Shown here piece by piece: positions 36,942 through 46,135 of a DNA stretch of 64,000 nucleotides (within the stretch, counting starts at the first letter, position 1; the number at the start of each line of letters is the position of its first letter). Made by a program: the position numbers and the translations under genes. This stretch comes from Sulfurimonas sp. RIFOXYD12_FULL_33_39 (GTDB lineage: Bacteria; Campylobacterota; Campylobacteria; Campylobacterales; Sulfurimonadaceae). Location: assembly GCA_001829785.1 (NCBI GenBank), contig MICF01000005.1, positions 1 through 64,000 on the forward strand. The letters are read 5' to 3'. Below the pieces are notes generated by a model. It saw only the letters and a program-made list of their open reading frames with translations. It did no database searches and had not been told where the DNA came from.

Positions 36942-38096
36942 CTAATATTGTCCGCTATTTATCCCTCTTGCACATGTAACGCCGCTGCTAAAAGCCCACT
37001 GAAAATTATATCCGCCAAGCTCTCCTGTTACATCTACAATTTCACCTATAAAGTATAAATCTTTTACATCTAAAGACTCTAGCGTATAAGAATTTAGTTC
37101 ATCCGTTATAACTCCGCCGCGGCAAACTTCAGCCTTGCTAAAACCGAAATTTCCTGCAGGTGCAAATTCATAGTTATGTATCTTCTCTAACTTTTGTTTT
37201 ATGTCGGCTGTTATTTTTTTACACTCAATATCTTCTACATGTAGAGCCTCAAGCAGAGCTTTTGAGAGCCGTTTTGGCAGAGGAATAACTGAACTTATCA
37301 GCTTTTTGCTATCTTTGATAAGTTCCAAAATATTATCATTTGGCAAAAAATCTATCGCTATATTTCCACGCTGCCAATAAAGAGATGCGGATAAAACTGC
37401 AGGTCCGCTAATACCTTTATGTGCAAAAAGAAGCTCCTCTTTGAGTGTTTTGTTGCCTACTTTTATATGAACATAACAGCTAAGACCGCTTAACTCTTTC
37501 ATCCAAAACTGCTCTTTTTGAACGGTTAGTCCGACAAGTGCGGGAGCAAACTCTTTTACTTTTATGCCGAAATCTTTGGCTATTTTAAGCCCTATATCAC
37601 TTGCACCCAGAGCGCTGTAACTTTTTCCGCCCGTTGCCACTACGACTATTTTAGCTTTGTAGATATCTTTTAAAGTTTTTACTTCAAAAACAGCATCTTT
37701 TTTACTTACATGTAAGATATCTCTGTTTAAAAGCAACTCGGCATAATCTGTATCTTTTTTTAAAATATTTATGATTTCATCTGAAGAGGTTTTACAAAAG
37801 TAGTAACGGTTTTTACGTAACTCAAGCTCTACGCCGTTTACATGTAGATAATTTAGCAAATCGTCTTTTGAAAAATTATTTAAAGACGCAGATATAAACT
37901 CACTATCTCCGTCATAGTTATATTCGCTTACATGTACATTTGTTATGTTGCACTTTCCACCGCCTGAAATCTTTAGTTTTTGCGCAACTTTAGGGTTTAC
38001 GTCAAGAATTGCAACACTTAATTTTTTATCCAATTTAGCCGCACACACAAGTCCGCTAGCACCAGCTCCGAGTATTAAAACATCATATATCTTCAT
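36942..38096 (-). CDS. BaiN/HI0933-family flavoprotein
   Basis: A 384-residue FAD-dependent oxidoreductase of the HI0933 (YhiN/BaiN) type. FAD-binding GXGXXG is VLILGAGASGLVCAAKLD, with KISGGGKCNITN, GKSYSALGASDIGLKIA and C-terminal CRGGVITDEL and GYNFQWAFSSG. The family is widespread; reactions are mostly unknown, although BaiN from gut bacteria reduces bile-acid intermediates. I use the ATG at 38096; the frame is open 34 codons upstream but without homology. A TATAAT ends six bases before this ATG, so the mRNA may be leaderless. Confidence 0.9.
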   Translation of the reverse strand: MKIYDVLILGAGASGLVCAAKLDKKLSVAILDVNPKVAQKLKISGGGKCNITNVHVSEYNYDGDSEFISASLNNFSKDDLLNYLHVNGVELELRKNRYYFCKTSSDEIINILKKDTDYAELLLNRDILHVSKKDAVFEVKTLKDIYKAKIVVVATGGKSYSALGASDIGLKIAKDFGIKVKEFAPALVGLTVQKEQFWMKELSGLSCYVHIKVGNKTLKEELLFAHKGISGPAVLSASLYWQRGNIAIDFLPNDNILELIKDSKKLISSVIPLPKRLSKALLEALHVEDIECKKITADIKQKLEKIHNYEFAPAGNFGFSKAEVCRGGVITDELNSYTLESLDVKDLYFIGEIVDVTGELGGYNFQWAFSSGVTCARGINSGQY

Positions 38097-38102
38097 GATG
38101 AA

Positions 38103-38108
38103 ATTATA
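38103..38108 (-). promoter_or_regulatory. -10 box immediately before the BaiN-like gene
   Basis: TATAAT on the minus strand, separated from the ATG by six bases (TTCATC), with no ribosome binding site. It would place the transcript start on the A of the ATG. Confidence 0.55.
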
Positions 38109-38126
38109 CTTTACGCTCCCTTTAGA

Positions 38127-38132
38127 TATAAT
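38127..38132 (+). promoter_or_regulatory. -10 box of rimO
   Basis: TATAAT in CTTTAGATATAATAC, 26 nt before the rimO ATG. It lies back to back with the BaiN-like promoter in a 62-nt divergent region. Confidence 0.55.
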
Positions 38133-38158
38133 ACAAAAAATATTTAAAAGTAGCATAA

Positions 38159-39472
38159 ATGGGCAATAAACTTCACATAGTATCTTTAGGATGCACAAAA
38201 AACTTAGTTGACACGGAAGTTATGATGGGCAAACTTCAAAATTTTACACTAACTGATGACCAAGAAGAAGCAGACGTTATCATAGTAAATACATGCGGCT
38301 TTATAGATGCCGCAAAACAGGAGTCGATAAACACTGTACTTAATCTACATGATGCCAGAAAAGAGGACTCAGTTTTGGTTATGGCAGGGTGTCTTAGCGA
38401 AAGATACAAAGAAGAACTAGCCAAAGATATGCCCGAAGTCGATATATTTACCGGTGTAGGCGATTATGATAAAATCGATGAGCTTTTGGTTGAGAAAAAG
38501 AGCAGATTTTCAGAAGCCGTTTATCTTATCGACGGAGCTGAGCGCGTAGTTACAGGCTCAACATACCACGCTTATATAAAACTTTCCGAAGGGTGCAACC
38601 AGACATGTAGTTTCTGCGCCATCCCATCTTTTAAAGGCAAACTAAACTCAAGAAGCCTAGAGTCTATTGCCAAAGAAGTAGAAGGACTTGTGAAAAAAGG
38701 GTATTGGGATTTTTCATTTGTTTCGCAAGACTCAAGCTCGTATTTAAGAGACCAAAACGTAAAAGACGGGCTTAGTCTGCTAATACAGAGAATTGAGCTG
38801 ATTGAAGGTGTAAAGAGTGCAAGAATACTCTATCTTTATCCATCGACTACGACAATTTCTCTACTTAAAAATATAGCAAAAAGCAAGATATTCCACAACT
38901 ATTTCGATATGCCGATTCAACATATAAACGACGACATGTTGCGTATAATGAAAAGAGGTTTCGGTAAAAAACAGACTCTTGAACTGCTGGATTTTATGAA
39001 GTCCCTTCCAAACTCATTTATCAGAACAAGTTTTATAGTCGGTCATCCGCAAGAGTCACAAGAGATGTTTGACGAGATGTGCGAGTTTGCTTCTAGTTTT
39101 GGATTTGACCGTATCAATGTTTTTTCATATTCAGATGAAGAGACGACAAGCGCACATGAGATGAGCGAAAAAATACCCGCTAAAGTTATCAACAAAAGAG
39201 CCGAGATTTTAGGAAAAATTGCATCTACATGTACACAAGAATCTCTAAAAAAAGAGATTGGCAAAGAGATTGAAATAGTAATAGACGGCGAGAGCGACGA
39301 GCATGAGTATCTTTTAAGTGCAAAAAAACTTATCTGGGCGCCTGAAATTGACGGCGAGATATATGTAAATGACAGAACCGGCGATGAAGAGCTTGAGTTT
39401 GGCAAAATATACAAAGCCCAAATTACAGATATTCTCGGCGATATTTTGACGGCAACAGTTGACAATGCTTGA
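38159..39472 (+). CDS. rimO: Ribosomal protein S12 methylthiotransferase RimO
   Basis: Radical SAM enzyme that adds a methylthio group to Asp of ribosomal protein S12. The 437-residue protein has the N-terminal UPF0004 domain ([33 protein letters not shown]), the SAM motif [27 protein letters not shown] and a C-terminal TRAM domain. The [10 protein letters not shown] start is the RimO hallmark and separates it from MiaB at 44404. Overlaps tilS by 8 nt. Confidence 0.95.
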   Translation: MGNKLHIVSLGCTKNLVDTEVMMGKLQNFTLTDDQEEADVIIVNTCGFIDAAKQESINTVLNLHDARKEDSVLVMAGCLSERYKEELAKDMPEVDIFTGVGDYDKIDELLVEKKSRFSEAVYLIDGAERVVTGSTYHAYIKLSEGCNQTCSFCAIPSFKGKLNSRSLESIAKEVEGLVKKGYWDFSFVSQDSSSYLRDQNVKDGLSLLIQRIELIEGVKSARILYLYPSTTTISLLKNIAKSKIFHNYFDMPIQHINDDMLRIMKRGFGKKQTLELLDFMKSLPNSFIRTSFIVGHPQESQEMFDEMCEFASSFGFDRINVFSYSDEETTSAHEMSEKIPAKVINKRAEILGKIASTCTQESLKKEIGKEIEIVIDGESDEHEYLLSAKKLIWAPEIDGEIYVNDRTGDEELEFGKIYKAQITDILGDILTATVDNA

Positions 39473-40466
39473 AAACAAAACTCTTCTAAAGTTAAAAGGC
39501 AAAAAAAATCTTTTAGCTTTCTCGGGCGGAGCGGATTCTACCGCTTTGTTTTTTCTTCTCTTAAAACACAACATAAAATTTGACATTGCAATAGTTGACT
39601 ACGGTATTAGAAAACAGAGCAAAGAAGAAGTATCTTATGCAAAAGAGATATCTAGTTCTAATAGCCTTACATGTTATGTTTATAATGCTCCAAAAATTAA
39701 GCAAAATTTTGAAGCAAAAGCGAGAGAAATCAGATACGGTTTTTTTGAAGAGTTAATTGAAAAATACAAATATGAAAACCTACTTACAGCTCATCATCTC
39801 GGAGACAGATTTGAATGGATGCTTATGCAGTTTTGCAAGGGTGCCGGATGTGCAGAGATAGCAGGTATGCAGATAGAACAACACAGAGGATTTTACACTC
39901 TGATACGTCCATTGCTTCATCTTGATAAACAAGAACTATTGGCATATCTTAATGCAGAGAAAAAGTTATATTTTGAAGATGAAAGCAATCTTGATGAAGA
40001 TATAAAAAGAAACTCCTTTAGACATAACTACTCTCTTCCGCTTTTAGAAAAATATGTAGGCGGAATAAAAAAAAGTTTTGAGTATATCGATGAGGACAAA
40101 GCTGTGCTAATAACAGAAATAGAAGTTAAAAGCATAAATGAGTTTGCGTACTTTAAAAGTTCTAAAAATAAAAGAGCGGATATTTTTGCGATAGACAAAT
40201 ATCTAAAATCAAAACTTTACATGTTAAGCGCCTCAGAAAGAGAGCTTTTAAAGAACACGAACACTTTGGTTGTAGGTAGAAAATTTATTGTAAACAAAGA
40301 CAGAGATTTTATATTTATCGCTCCTTATGAAGCAAAAAATTCAAAAATGTCTCATGAATTCAAAGAGAAATGCAGAGTCTTAAAAATAGAGCCTAAACTA
40401 CGCCAATATCTGTACAAAGACAATGAAGCTTACATAAAAATACAAAAGCTACTTAGTAGTATTTAA
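39465..40466 (+). CDS. tilS: tRNA(Ile)-lysidine synthetase TilS
   Basis: Converts C34 of tRNA-Ile(CAU) to lysidine with ATP and lysine so that it reads AUA. The 333-residue protein has the PP-loop [10 protein letters not shown] (about residues 18-27) and the HHLGDRFEW segment. The ATG at 39465 is preferred over an in-frame TTG two codons earlier. Its start lies within rimO and its end overlaps the convergent PilO-like gene by 18 nt. Shorter than E. coli TilS (432), with a reduced C-terminal domain, as in Campylobacterota. Confidence 0.92.
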   Translation: MLENKTLLKLKGKKNLLAFSGGADSTALFFLLLKHNIKFDIAIVDYGIRKQSKEEVSYAKEISSSNSLTCYVYNAPKIKQNFEAKAREIRYGFFEELIEKYKYENLLTAHHLGDRFEWMLMQFCKGAGCAEIAGMQIEQHRGFYTLIRPLLHLDKQELLAYLNAEKKLYFEDESNLDEDIKRNSFRHNYSLPLLEKYVGGIKKSFEYIDEDKAVLITEIEVKSINEFAYFKSSKNKRADIFAIDKYLKSKLYMLSASERELLKNTNTLVVGRKFIVNKDRDFIFIAPYEAKNSKMSHEFKEKCRVLKIEPKLRQYLYKDNEAYIKIQKLLSSI

Positions 40467-40988
40467 ATCTTTATTATTGTTATAAACTCTCATAGTAAAA
40501 GATGAGCTAATCATTTCGCCCTCTCTCTTAAAATTTATAGGAAAGTTAACTGATATAATCCAACTGCTTTTGTTTAGAGCATCTAAAAAATCATAAAAAC
40601 TCTTCGGCGAACTTATCTGAGAAGTGGTATTTACTTCATATACGCTAAAACCCTCTTCGTCCTCAAGCTTTGCTCTTTTAGATATCTTTAAAGAAGTAAA
40701 AAAATTTCTGTGCAGTTTTTCAAATCTCTGAGAATTAAACTCGGCATCAAAAGCTCTTATAACATTTATATTATCACTTCTTAGCTTTTGAAGAATCACC
40801 TCTTTTTCAATGGAGAAATCACTTAGCTGTCTTAATTCAAGACTCTCTTTATTTAGCTCTGTTCTTTTTAGTCTATACTCTTTGCCTTCGGGAATCAATA
40901 CCGCGAAAGAAAAAACTAAAACAAATATGAGTAAAAATATACAAAGTATCAATAGATAGATATTTTGTTTAGAGAAATTAATTTTCAT
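40449..40988 (-). CDS. PilO-like inner membrane protein
   Basis: A 179-residue protein with a single N-terminal membrane helix (about 10-32), a coiled coil (about 35-65) and a ferredoxin-like C-terminal part, the arrangement of PilO or GspM, which align type IV pilus or type II secretion platforms. Sequence similarity is weak. It follows the PilN-like and PilM-like genes with overlaps of 11 nt, so it is called by architecture and position. The 3' end overlaps tilS on the other strand. Confidence 0.6.
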   Translation of the reverse strand: MKINFSKQNIYLLILCIFLLIFVLVFSFAVLIPEGKEYRLKRTELNKESLELRQLSDFSIEKEVILQKLRSDNINVIRAFDAEFNSQRFEKLHRNFFTSLKISKRAKLEDEEGFSVYEVNTTSQISSPKSFYDFLDALNKSSWIISVNFPINFKREGEMISSSFTMRVYNNNKDLNTTK

Positions 40989-41502
40989 CTTTTAACTCCT
41001 CCTCATCTATGTAATTTGTAGATACAAATCTAAGCCATCCATTTTCGACAGGATAAAAACTGCTGTAAGTTCTGTGGAAAATTGAACGAAGAGGAGCTTG
41101 GAGCATAAAGTTATAAACATCTTTATTTGGTGTTATACCGTATAGAATCAAACCGTCTTCCATAATTTTTGCTTCCGAGAGCGTTACTCTGCTAGGAATT
41201 AAATCAAATAGGTTGTTAATGCTGTCTTTTAAAACGCTGTTTTTTGTAAAAATTTTCTCAGACATTAGATTTTGCTTCTCTATCGTTGCAATTTGCTGAT
41301 TCATTTTCAAAATACTTGAACTAAGCTGCTCTTTTTGTACGCTAATATCGGCTAAGTCCTGTTTAAATCTATAATCACGAAAAATTAAAAAAGAATATGT
41401 ACTAAAAAGCATAAAAATAGTAACCCCAAAAAAGGTAAAAAGCAGTTGCATGTCTTTGGTAAAAATTGTCTTTGATCTGGGTTTTATATAACTATATTGC
41501 AT
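40978..41502 (-). CDS. PilN-like inner membrane protein
   Basis: A 174-residue protein with a short basic cytoplasmic N-terminus, one membrane helix (about residues 22-42), a coiled coil (about 50-85) and a small C-terminal domain. This matches PilN or the C-terminal part of GspL. It is coupled by overlaps of about 11 nt to the PilM-like gene upstream and the PilO-like gene downstream. The identification depends on architecture and gene order, not on strong motif matches. Confidence 0.6.
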   Translation of the reverse strand: MQYSYIKPRSKTIFTKDMQLLFTFFGVTIFMLFSTYSFLIFRDYRFKQDLADISVQKEQLSSSILKMNQQIATIEKQNLMSEKIFTKNSVLKDSINNLFDLIPSRVTLSEAKIMEDGLILYGITPNKDVYNFMLQAPLRSIFHRTYSSFYPVENGWLRFVSTNYIDEEELKDEN

Positions 41503-42526
41503 TTACTTCTGCCTTTGCGATGTCGCATAACGCCAGAGCAATATCTATTTTTCTTATATATACGCTTAAAAACATCTCCTCTTCCAAGTAGTTTTTAAGG
41601 TCGCTGCTTATACCCACTCCATCTGCAATATAAATGGTTTCCACAAATTTGCTATCATATTTTGAATCTCTGTAAAAAGTATTTAGTGAACTTTGTATTA
41701 ACGAAAATCTTTGGTAATCCTCATTAAATCCGGAAGATGAGATATCACTATCTTTCTCCTTGTTAATTATCTCTTCAATATCATGCTCTTCAGAAAACTC
41801 ATCTATCGTATCTCCGCTGTCCAAATCCTCAATATCGCCAAAATCATTAAAATCTATAGAGTTGTCATCATCTATCTCTATCTCTTCTAAATCAATTCCT
41901 CCGGTATTATCAAGTCCTAGCAACATCTCATCTTCGTCATCATCCAAAGAAGAGTCTATCATAAGAGCATCTTCCTCATCTTTATGCTGCATATCTAAAT
42001 ATTCTGCGTAGAGAAGTTTTGAGTTGTCAAATACGCTAAACGATATATAGTTCTCTTCAAGCAAAACAAACATTGCTAATGTAGTATTTATTTTATCTTT
42101 AAAAAAATTTGCCATTAAAACAAAAGGGGAGAAAATGAAATCTACTCCTGTACTTCTGTATTCGTGCTTTGTAGCTTCTAAATCATACTCCGAAGTATAG
42201 TATGCCCAGCTTTTGGAATAACACTTATATTTTATTGATGCAGTATCACAATATTTACTTATTTCACTGTTGCTACATGTAGGAACCGCACCTTGTTGTG
42301 AAGATCTATCCAAAACCGAAATATAATAAAATGGGGACTCTTTTGCGTTTAACTTTATAAATTCATACATCTTTGAATTCATAGAGACTGTATCAAAAAC
42401 TTTATTTGTAATTTTTAGTACCTTATCTTTGGAACAAGCTTCAATATAGACTACTGTTCGTGAATTTCCAACAACAATATTTATAAAAACTTTTGTATAT
42501 AAAGCTTCTAAAAATCTGCTTATCAT
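41492..42526 (-). CDS. PilM/GspL-like protein with acidic insert
   Basis: A 344-residue protein without signal peptide. The N-terminal half is compatible with the actin-like fold of PilM or GspL (beginning with FINIVVGNSRTVVYIEACS), but the family motifs are weak. From about residue 190 to 265 it carries an insert in which almost half of the residues are Asp or Glu (for example SLDDDEDEMLLGLDNTGG). It is the first gene of a trio with PilN-like and PilO-like proteins, and follows the recombinase gene with a 4-nt overlap. Confidence 0.6.
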   Translation of the reverse strand: MISRFLEALYTKVFINIVVGNSRTVVYIEACSKDKVLKITNKVFDTVSMNSKMYEFIKLNAKESPFYYISVLDRSSQQGAVPTCSNSEISKYCDTASIKYKCYSKSWAYYTSEYDLEATKHEYRSTGVDFIFSPFVLMANFFKDKINTTLAMFVLLEENYISFSVFDNSKLLYAEYLDMQHKDEEDALMIDSSLDDDEDEMLLGLDNTGGIDLEEIEIDDDNSIDFNDFGDIEDLDSGDTIDEFSEEHDIEEIINKEKDSDISSSGFNEDYQRFSLIQSSLNTFYRDSKYDSKFVETIYIADGVGISSDLKNYLEEEMFLSVYIRKIDIALALCDIAKAEVNAI

Positions 42527-43374
42527 ATCTTATCCACTCCGCAAAGAGGATGGGCGGTATTATAATTTTGTTGTTTCAATGCACTGCCTAATTTTGTATA
42601 TATTTGCGTTGTTGCCATAGACGAATGTCCCAATAACTCACTAACATCCGCAATAGGCGCTTTAGCATTTAATAACTGCGACGCGTAAGAGTGACGAAGT
42701 TGATGGGGAGTGACTTTTAACCCGACCCTTCTAAAGAGTTTTACGACTATATATCTTAGACTGTTTTCGCTTAATTTTTCGCCATTTTTTTCAAAAAGAA
42801 ATTTTTTTTGATGTGATATACTCAAATATTCATCGAGCAACTCTTTTGTGTGAATCAACAGCGGAACATCTCTTTGCTTATTTCCTTTTCCGATAACTCT
42901 TACCCACTCTTTGGAAATATTGCCTACTTCTAACGACGTTAACTCCGAAATTCTCAATCCAAGAGTATAAAGAAGCGTTACAACAAGTTTCTCAAGAGAT
43001 TGTGCATGAGAGAGTGCTTTCATTATATGTTCATGTGAAATCGGTTTTGGAAGCGTCTTTGCAACTTTAATACTTTCATCTGCTTTTAGTATGGCAGATA
43101 CGCCGTTATCGTTTAAATAACTTACAAAAGAACGTATCGCACTAAGCTTTTTACTGATTGTTTTTGAGTTAAGCGAAGATATTTTTATACGATAAGGCAT
43201 TAGGTTAAAAAGAGTATGCTCATTCTCTTTAACCATCTCTACATATAAGAGTGCTTCTTTTAAAGATTCATCATAACTTTTAATAGTCAAATCAGAGTAT
43301 CCTCTTATATCCTCAAGATATTTCAAGAACTCCTTTTGCTTAACTTCTATTAACTTTTTCAAGTAACTTCTCAA
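42523..43374 (-). CDS. Tyrosine recombinase (XerC/XerD-like)
   Basis: Site-specific recombinase of 283 residues. The N-terminal SAM-like domain (IRGYSDLTIKSYDESLKEA) is followed by a catalytic domain with GLRISELTS (first Arg), IGKGNKQRDVPL (Lys), HQLRHSYASQLL (His, Arg), ELLGHSSMATTQIYTKLG (His, Tyr), so all residues are present. It is shorter than the XerH of Helicobacter and Campylobacter (about 355-362). The ATG lies 35 nt inside the upstream gene; a TTG at 43326 with AAGGAG just before it would remove that overlap and is a real alternative. Confidence 0.88.
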   Translation of the reverse strand: MRSYLKKLIEVKQKEFLKYLEDIRGYSDLTIKSYDESLKEALLYVEMVKENEHTLFNLMPYRIKISSLNSKTISKKLSAIRSFVSYLNDNGVSAILKADESIKVAKTLPKPISHEHIMKALSHAQSLEKLVVTLLYTLGLRISELTSLEVGNISKEWVRVIGKGNKQRDVPLLIHTKELLDEYLSISHQKKFLFEKNGEKLSENSLRYIVVKLFRRVGLKVTPHQLRHSYASQLLNAKAPIADVSELLGHSSMATTQIYTKLGSALKQQNYNTAHPLCGVDKI

Positions 43375-43798
43375 ATTTTTTGTAATACTGCTCTGCCTCT
43401 AAAATTAGCTCTTTATCCGTAATTACGCTAGGAGCAAGTTTAACATAAGCACTAAGCATGATATTGCATATCATTTTGATTTTTGCTTTGTCTATATCGG
43501 ATATACTTACATGTAAAGCAATTTCATCAATACTTTTCATATATATTTTTGCATCTTCTATATAATTAACATATTTAAGTGATGTTTGAGACTGCGTCAT
43601 TACGGTTGAAGCCATCCGGTTGTATTTATCTATAGCAAATGCATCTTTTGCAAGAGTGTATGCCTCTTTGTAATCTCCCATTTCATAATAATATTTTGCC
43701 TTAAGAGACTTTTCATAAGAGGGATTTATTAAAAAATAAATTCCCATTATAAAAAGCATAAATAGAGCTACAAAAGGTATAAGCAACTTAGATTTCAT
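43340..43798 (-). CDS. Membrane-anchored unknown protein with TPR-like segment
   Basis: A 152-residue protein with one N-terminal membrane helix (about 6-25), then a likely helical repeat region (EKSLKAKYYEMGDYKEAYTLAKDAF-like sequence near residues 30-55 reminiscent of a TPR unit) and a helical C-terminus. No firm family. It overlaps the acyltransferase gene by 11 nt upstream and the recombinase by 35 nt downstream if the long start is used. Function is unknown. Confidence 0.75.
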   Translation of the reverse strand: MKSKLLIPFVALFMLFIMGIYFLINPSYEKSLKAKYYYEMGDYKEAYTLAKDAFAIDKYNRMASTVMTQSQTSLKYVNYIEDAKIYMKSIDEIALHVSISDIDKAKIKMICNIMLSAYVKLAPSVITDKELILEAEQYYKKFEKLLEKVNRS

Positions 43799-44411
43799 GC
43801 TTTTTTAACCCTTCCTTGACAAGATTTTTTGCTTCTATCATATCCATTGAACTAACATCTATAGGCAATGTAGAATAGAAATTTAACGTACCGAAAGGCT
43901 TTGGAATGATAAATTTATCCCAACTATTAAACTGCCAAAATTTCGTAGGTTTTATCTCAACTAACACTATTTTAACTTTTGCTTTTTGAGCCATTGCAAT
44001 TATACCGTCTGCGACTTCATGTCTTGGACCTTTTGGACCATCGGGAGTAATTCCTATATCATAACCCTCTTTTAATGCCTTAATTCCCTGCATTAAAACT
44101 CTTGTTGCATTTCTGTTTGTTGAACCGCTTATCGTATCTATACCAAAATAGTTTATCGTTTTTGATATTAACATTCCGTCAAAATGGCTTGATATTAAAG
44201 CTTTTACATGTAAAGTTTTTCTATATCTTAAATAAACAAACGGTAACATCAAAAGCTCTCCATGCCAGCATGCAAAGATTGTAGGCTCACTTCCTATATC
44301 ATCGGGGGAATAAAAGTTTTTTTTATTTGTCAGATAGATAATTCTAATTAGTATTGAGGCTAAAAAGGGGACGATAATTAGTGCTAACGCACGAAGCATC
44401 TTTTTAGCCAA
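43788..44411 (-). CDS. DUF374 lysophospholipid acyltransferase-like protein
   Basis: A 207-residue membrane-associated protein with an N-terminal hydrophobic segment (about 5-25), [16 protein letters not shown] (His of the acyltransferase-like core), SSHFDG, and [13 protein letters not shown]. The family is related to lipid A and lysophospholipid acyltransferases and may modify lipid A or phospholipids. It overlaps miaB by 8 nt at its start, so it belongs to the miaB transcript. Confidence 0.85.
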   Translation of the reverse strand: MAKKMLRALALIIVPFLASILIRIIYLTNKKNFYSPDDIGSEPTIFACWHGELLMLPFVYLRYRKTLHVKALISSHFDGMLISKTINYFGIDTISGSTNRNATRVLMQGIKALKEGYDIGITPDGPKGPRHEVADGIIAMAQKAKVKIVLVEIKPTKFWQFNSWDKFIIPKPFGTLNFYSTLPIDVSSMDMIEAKNLVKEGLKKHEI

Positions 44412-45705
44412 CTACTTCTCCGGTTAAAATTGTTCTTCCTATCTCGGTTATCTTAACATCTCTAAACTCGCCTAAAAGCTCATCGGAACCTTTAACTTTT
44501 ATTACTATATTGTTATCGCTTCTACCGCTTACAAAGTAGTCTTTGTTTAAATCCTCAAAATAGACTCTATATGTTTTTCCTAAATGCTCTTTGTTTTTTT
44601 CATCTAGTATGTCTGTATGAAGATTTTGAAGCGTAGTAAGTCTAAAAGAAGCTATGTCATCATCTACTACGTTTGTAAAATGTTCAGCTTCAGTTTCGGG
44701 TCTTGGGGAGTATTTAAATGAAAATATCTGATCAAACTTTACGCGTCTGACAACATCTAACGTATCTTCAAAATCCTCATCGCTCTCACCCGGAAATGCA
44801 ACTATAATATCCGTAGAAATACTGACATCGGGACAAACGCTTCTTAGTTTTTCTACTCTGTCTAAAAACCACTCTTTTGAGTATCCGCGTTTCATATCTT
44901 TTAAAACTTTTGTAGAACCGCTTTGAAGAGGCATATGCATAGATTTGCAGATTTTAGGATTTGAGGCAAACTCTTCGATAAACTCATCATCCATATGAAA
45001 AGGGTGCGGAGATGTAAAACGGATTCTCTCTAAGCCTTCGATAGCGCTAAGTCTGCGAAGAAGCTCTGCAAAGTTTACCTTCTCGTGTTCTCCCGAAAAA
45101 CGACGCCCGTAATTATTTACGTTTTGTCCTAGCAGAAAAACCTCTTTCGCACCGCCATTTACCGCTCTTGAAACTTCTCTGATAATAAGCGAATCAGGAA
45201 TCGATATCTCATCTCCGCGAGTTTTAGGAACAATACAGTACGTACATGATTTATCGCACCCTATAGATACGTTGATATAAGCTTTATACGGCGATGTTCT
45301 AAAATCATTAAACGCAAATTCACTCTCGTCATAATTTATATCTACCTCTACCGCTTTATCTTTATGCAAAACCTCAGTTATCCTAGAGACGTTTCTAGCC
45401 CCTAGAACAAAACTGACATAAGGAGCACGCTTAATTATCTCGTCTCCTAAATGAGAAGCTGTACATCCGCACACGCCTATCTTTGCACCCTCTTTTTTTT
45501 TCTTGTTAAAAACACCGAGTTCTGAAAAAAGTTTGGCTACTGGTTTTTCTCTGACCGAACATGTATTTATCAAAATAAGGTCGGCACTATTTAAATCATC
45601 CGTAGTGACATACCCCTCTTTTTCACTCAGCTGCGCAATTATATGCTCACTGTCGCGAGAGTTCATAGCACAGCCTAATGTTTCAATAAACAGTTTTTTT
45701 GTCAT
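44404..45705 (-). CDS. miaB: tRNA-2-methylthio-N6-dimethylallyladenosine synthase MiaB
   Basis: Radical SAM enzyme that adds the methylthio group at A37 of tRNAs reading U-starting codons. The 433-residue protein has [18 protein letters not shown] (the MiaB form of the first domain), NTCSVREKP, the SAM motif [15 protein letters not shown], and a C-terminal TRAM domain. It differs from the RimO at 38159 by its N-terminus. It follows the HP0268-family gene by 10 nt, as in Helicobacter. Confidence 0.95.
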   Translation of the reverse strand: MTKKLFIETLGCAMNSRDSEHIIAQLSEKEGYVTTDDLNSADLILINTCSVREKPVAKLFSELGVFNKKKKEGAKIGVCGCTASHLGDEIIKRAPYVSFVLGARNVSRITEVLHKDKAVEVDINYDESEFAFNDFRTSPYKAYINVSIGCDKSCTYCIVPKTRGDEISIPDSLIIREVSRAVNGGAKEVFLLGQNVNNYGRRFSGEHEKVNFAELLRRLSAIEGLERIRFTSPHPFHMDDEFIEEFASNPKICKSMHMPLQSGSTKVLKDMKRGYSKEWFLDRVEKLRSVCPDVSISTDIIVAFPGESDEDFEDTLDVVRRVKFDQIFSFKYSPRPETEAEHFTNVVDDDIASFRLTTLQNLHTDILDEKNKEHLGKTYRVYFEDLNKDYFVSGRSDNNIVIKVKGSDELLGEFRDVKITEIGRTILTGEVVG

Positions 45706-45715
45706 TTTTGAAATC

Positions 45716-45961
45716 TCAGTTTATAATATGAACTTGATACATGTACTCGCTGTCTGAGAGACCGTATTTAACTTCGCTCATATAAAAACTTTTACCTTTT
45801 GCTTCAAAATAGTCTTGAAGCTCAAGCAAATCTTTATGTGAGTTTTCTCTATCAAAATAAAATATCACACTCTCCTCTTTCTCAAGAGTTGCTTCTATTT
45901 TTGCCAATTCTACTTTTTTTGGCTTTGCATTAATATCTGTTCTTGCAAACTTTAAATCCAT
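45716..45961 (-). CDS. HP0268-family small nuclease-like protein
   Basis: An 81-residue protein that resembles Helicobacter pylori HP0268, an 80-residue protein with a Smr-like fold reported to have nicking and ribonuclease activities. The shared pattern is [28 protein letters not shown] and a C-terminal YQVHIIN; matching residues include the small acidic cluster. The order HP0268-miaB is also that of H. pylori. The promoter box TATAAT lies about 38 nt before the ATG. Confidence 0.85.
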   Translation of the reverse strand: MDLKFARTDINAKPKKVELAKIEATLEKEESVIFYFDRENSHKDLLELQDYFEAKGKSFYMSEVKYGLSDSEYMYQVHIIN

Positions 45962-45998
45962 AATTTATCCTTAGTTTTGAGTGCTGTAATTTTATTGC

Positions 45999-46004
45999 AT
46001 TATA
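45999..46004 (-). promoter_or_regulatory. -10 box of the HP0268-family/miaB operon
   Basis: TATAAT on the minus strand in the divergent region with nusA, about 38 nt before the HP0268-family ATG, followed by AAGGA near the start. Confidence 0.6.
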
Positions 46005-46053
46005 GTAAAACTCTACTAAAAATCGTATTAAAGATGATTTTATACATTTTTGG

Positions 46054-46059
46054 TATAAT
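46054..46059 (+). promoter_or_regulatory. -10 box of nusA
   Basis: TGGTATAAT, an extended -10, 76 nt before the nusA ATG. The leader has no obvious structured element. Confidence 0.65.
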
Positions 46060-46135
46060 GTCAAAACTTCATAAGAAATCCACAATATATTTTAACACTG
46101 TTTTTTATGAGACCATCTTTTACTAGGATATAATA

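Noticed and set aside
39043..39465. Minus-strand frame of 140 codons in rimO
   Set aside because: Antisense to the conserved radical SAM and TRAM region of RimO.
41760..42011. Serine-rich plus-strand frame
   Set aside because: It is the antisense of the Asp/Glu-rich insert of the PilM-like protein (GAT/GAA codons give ATC/TTC and TCx in the other frame), so the serine run is an artefact.
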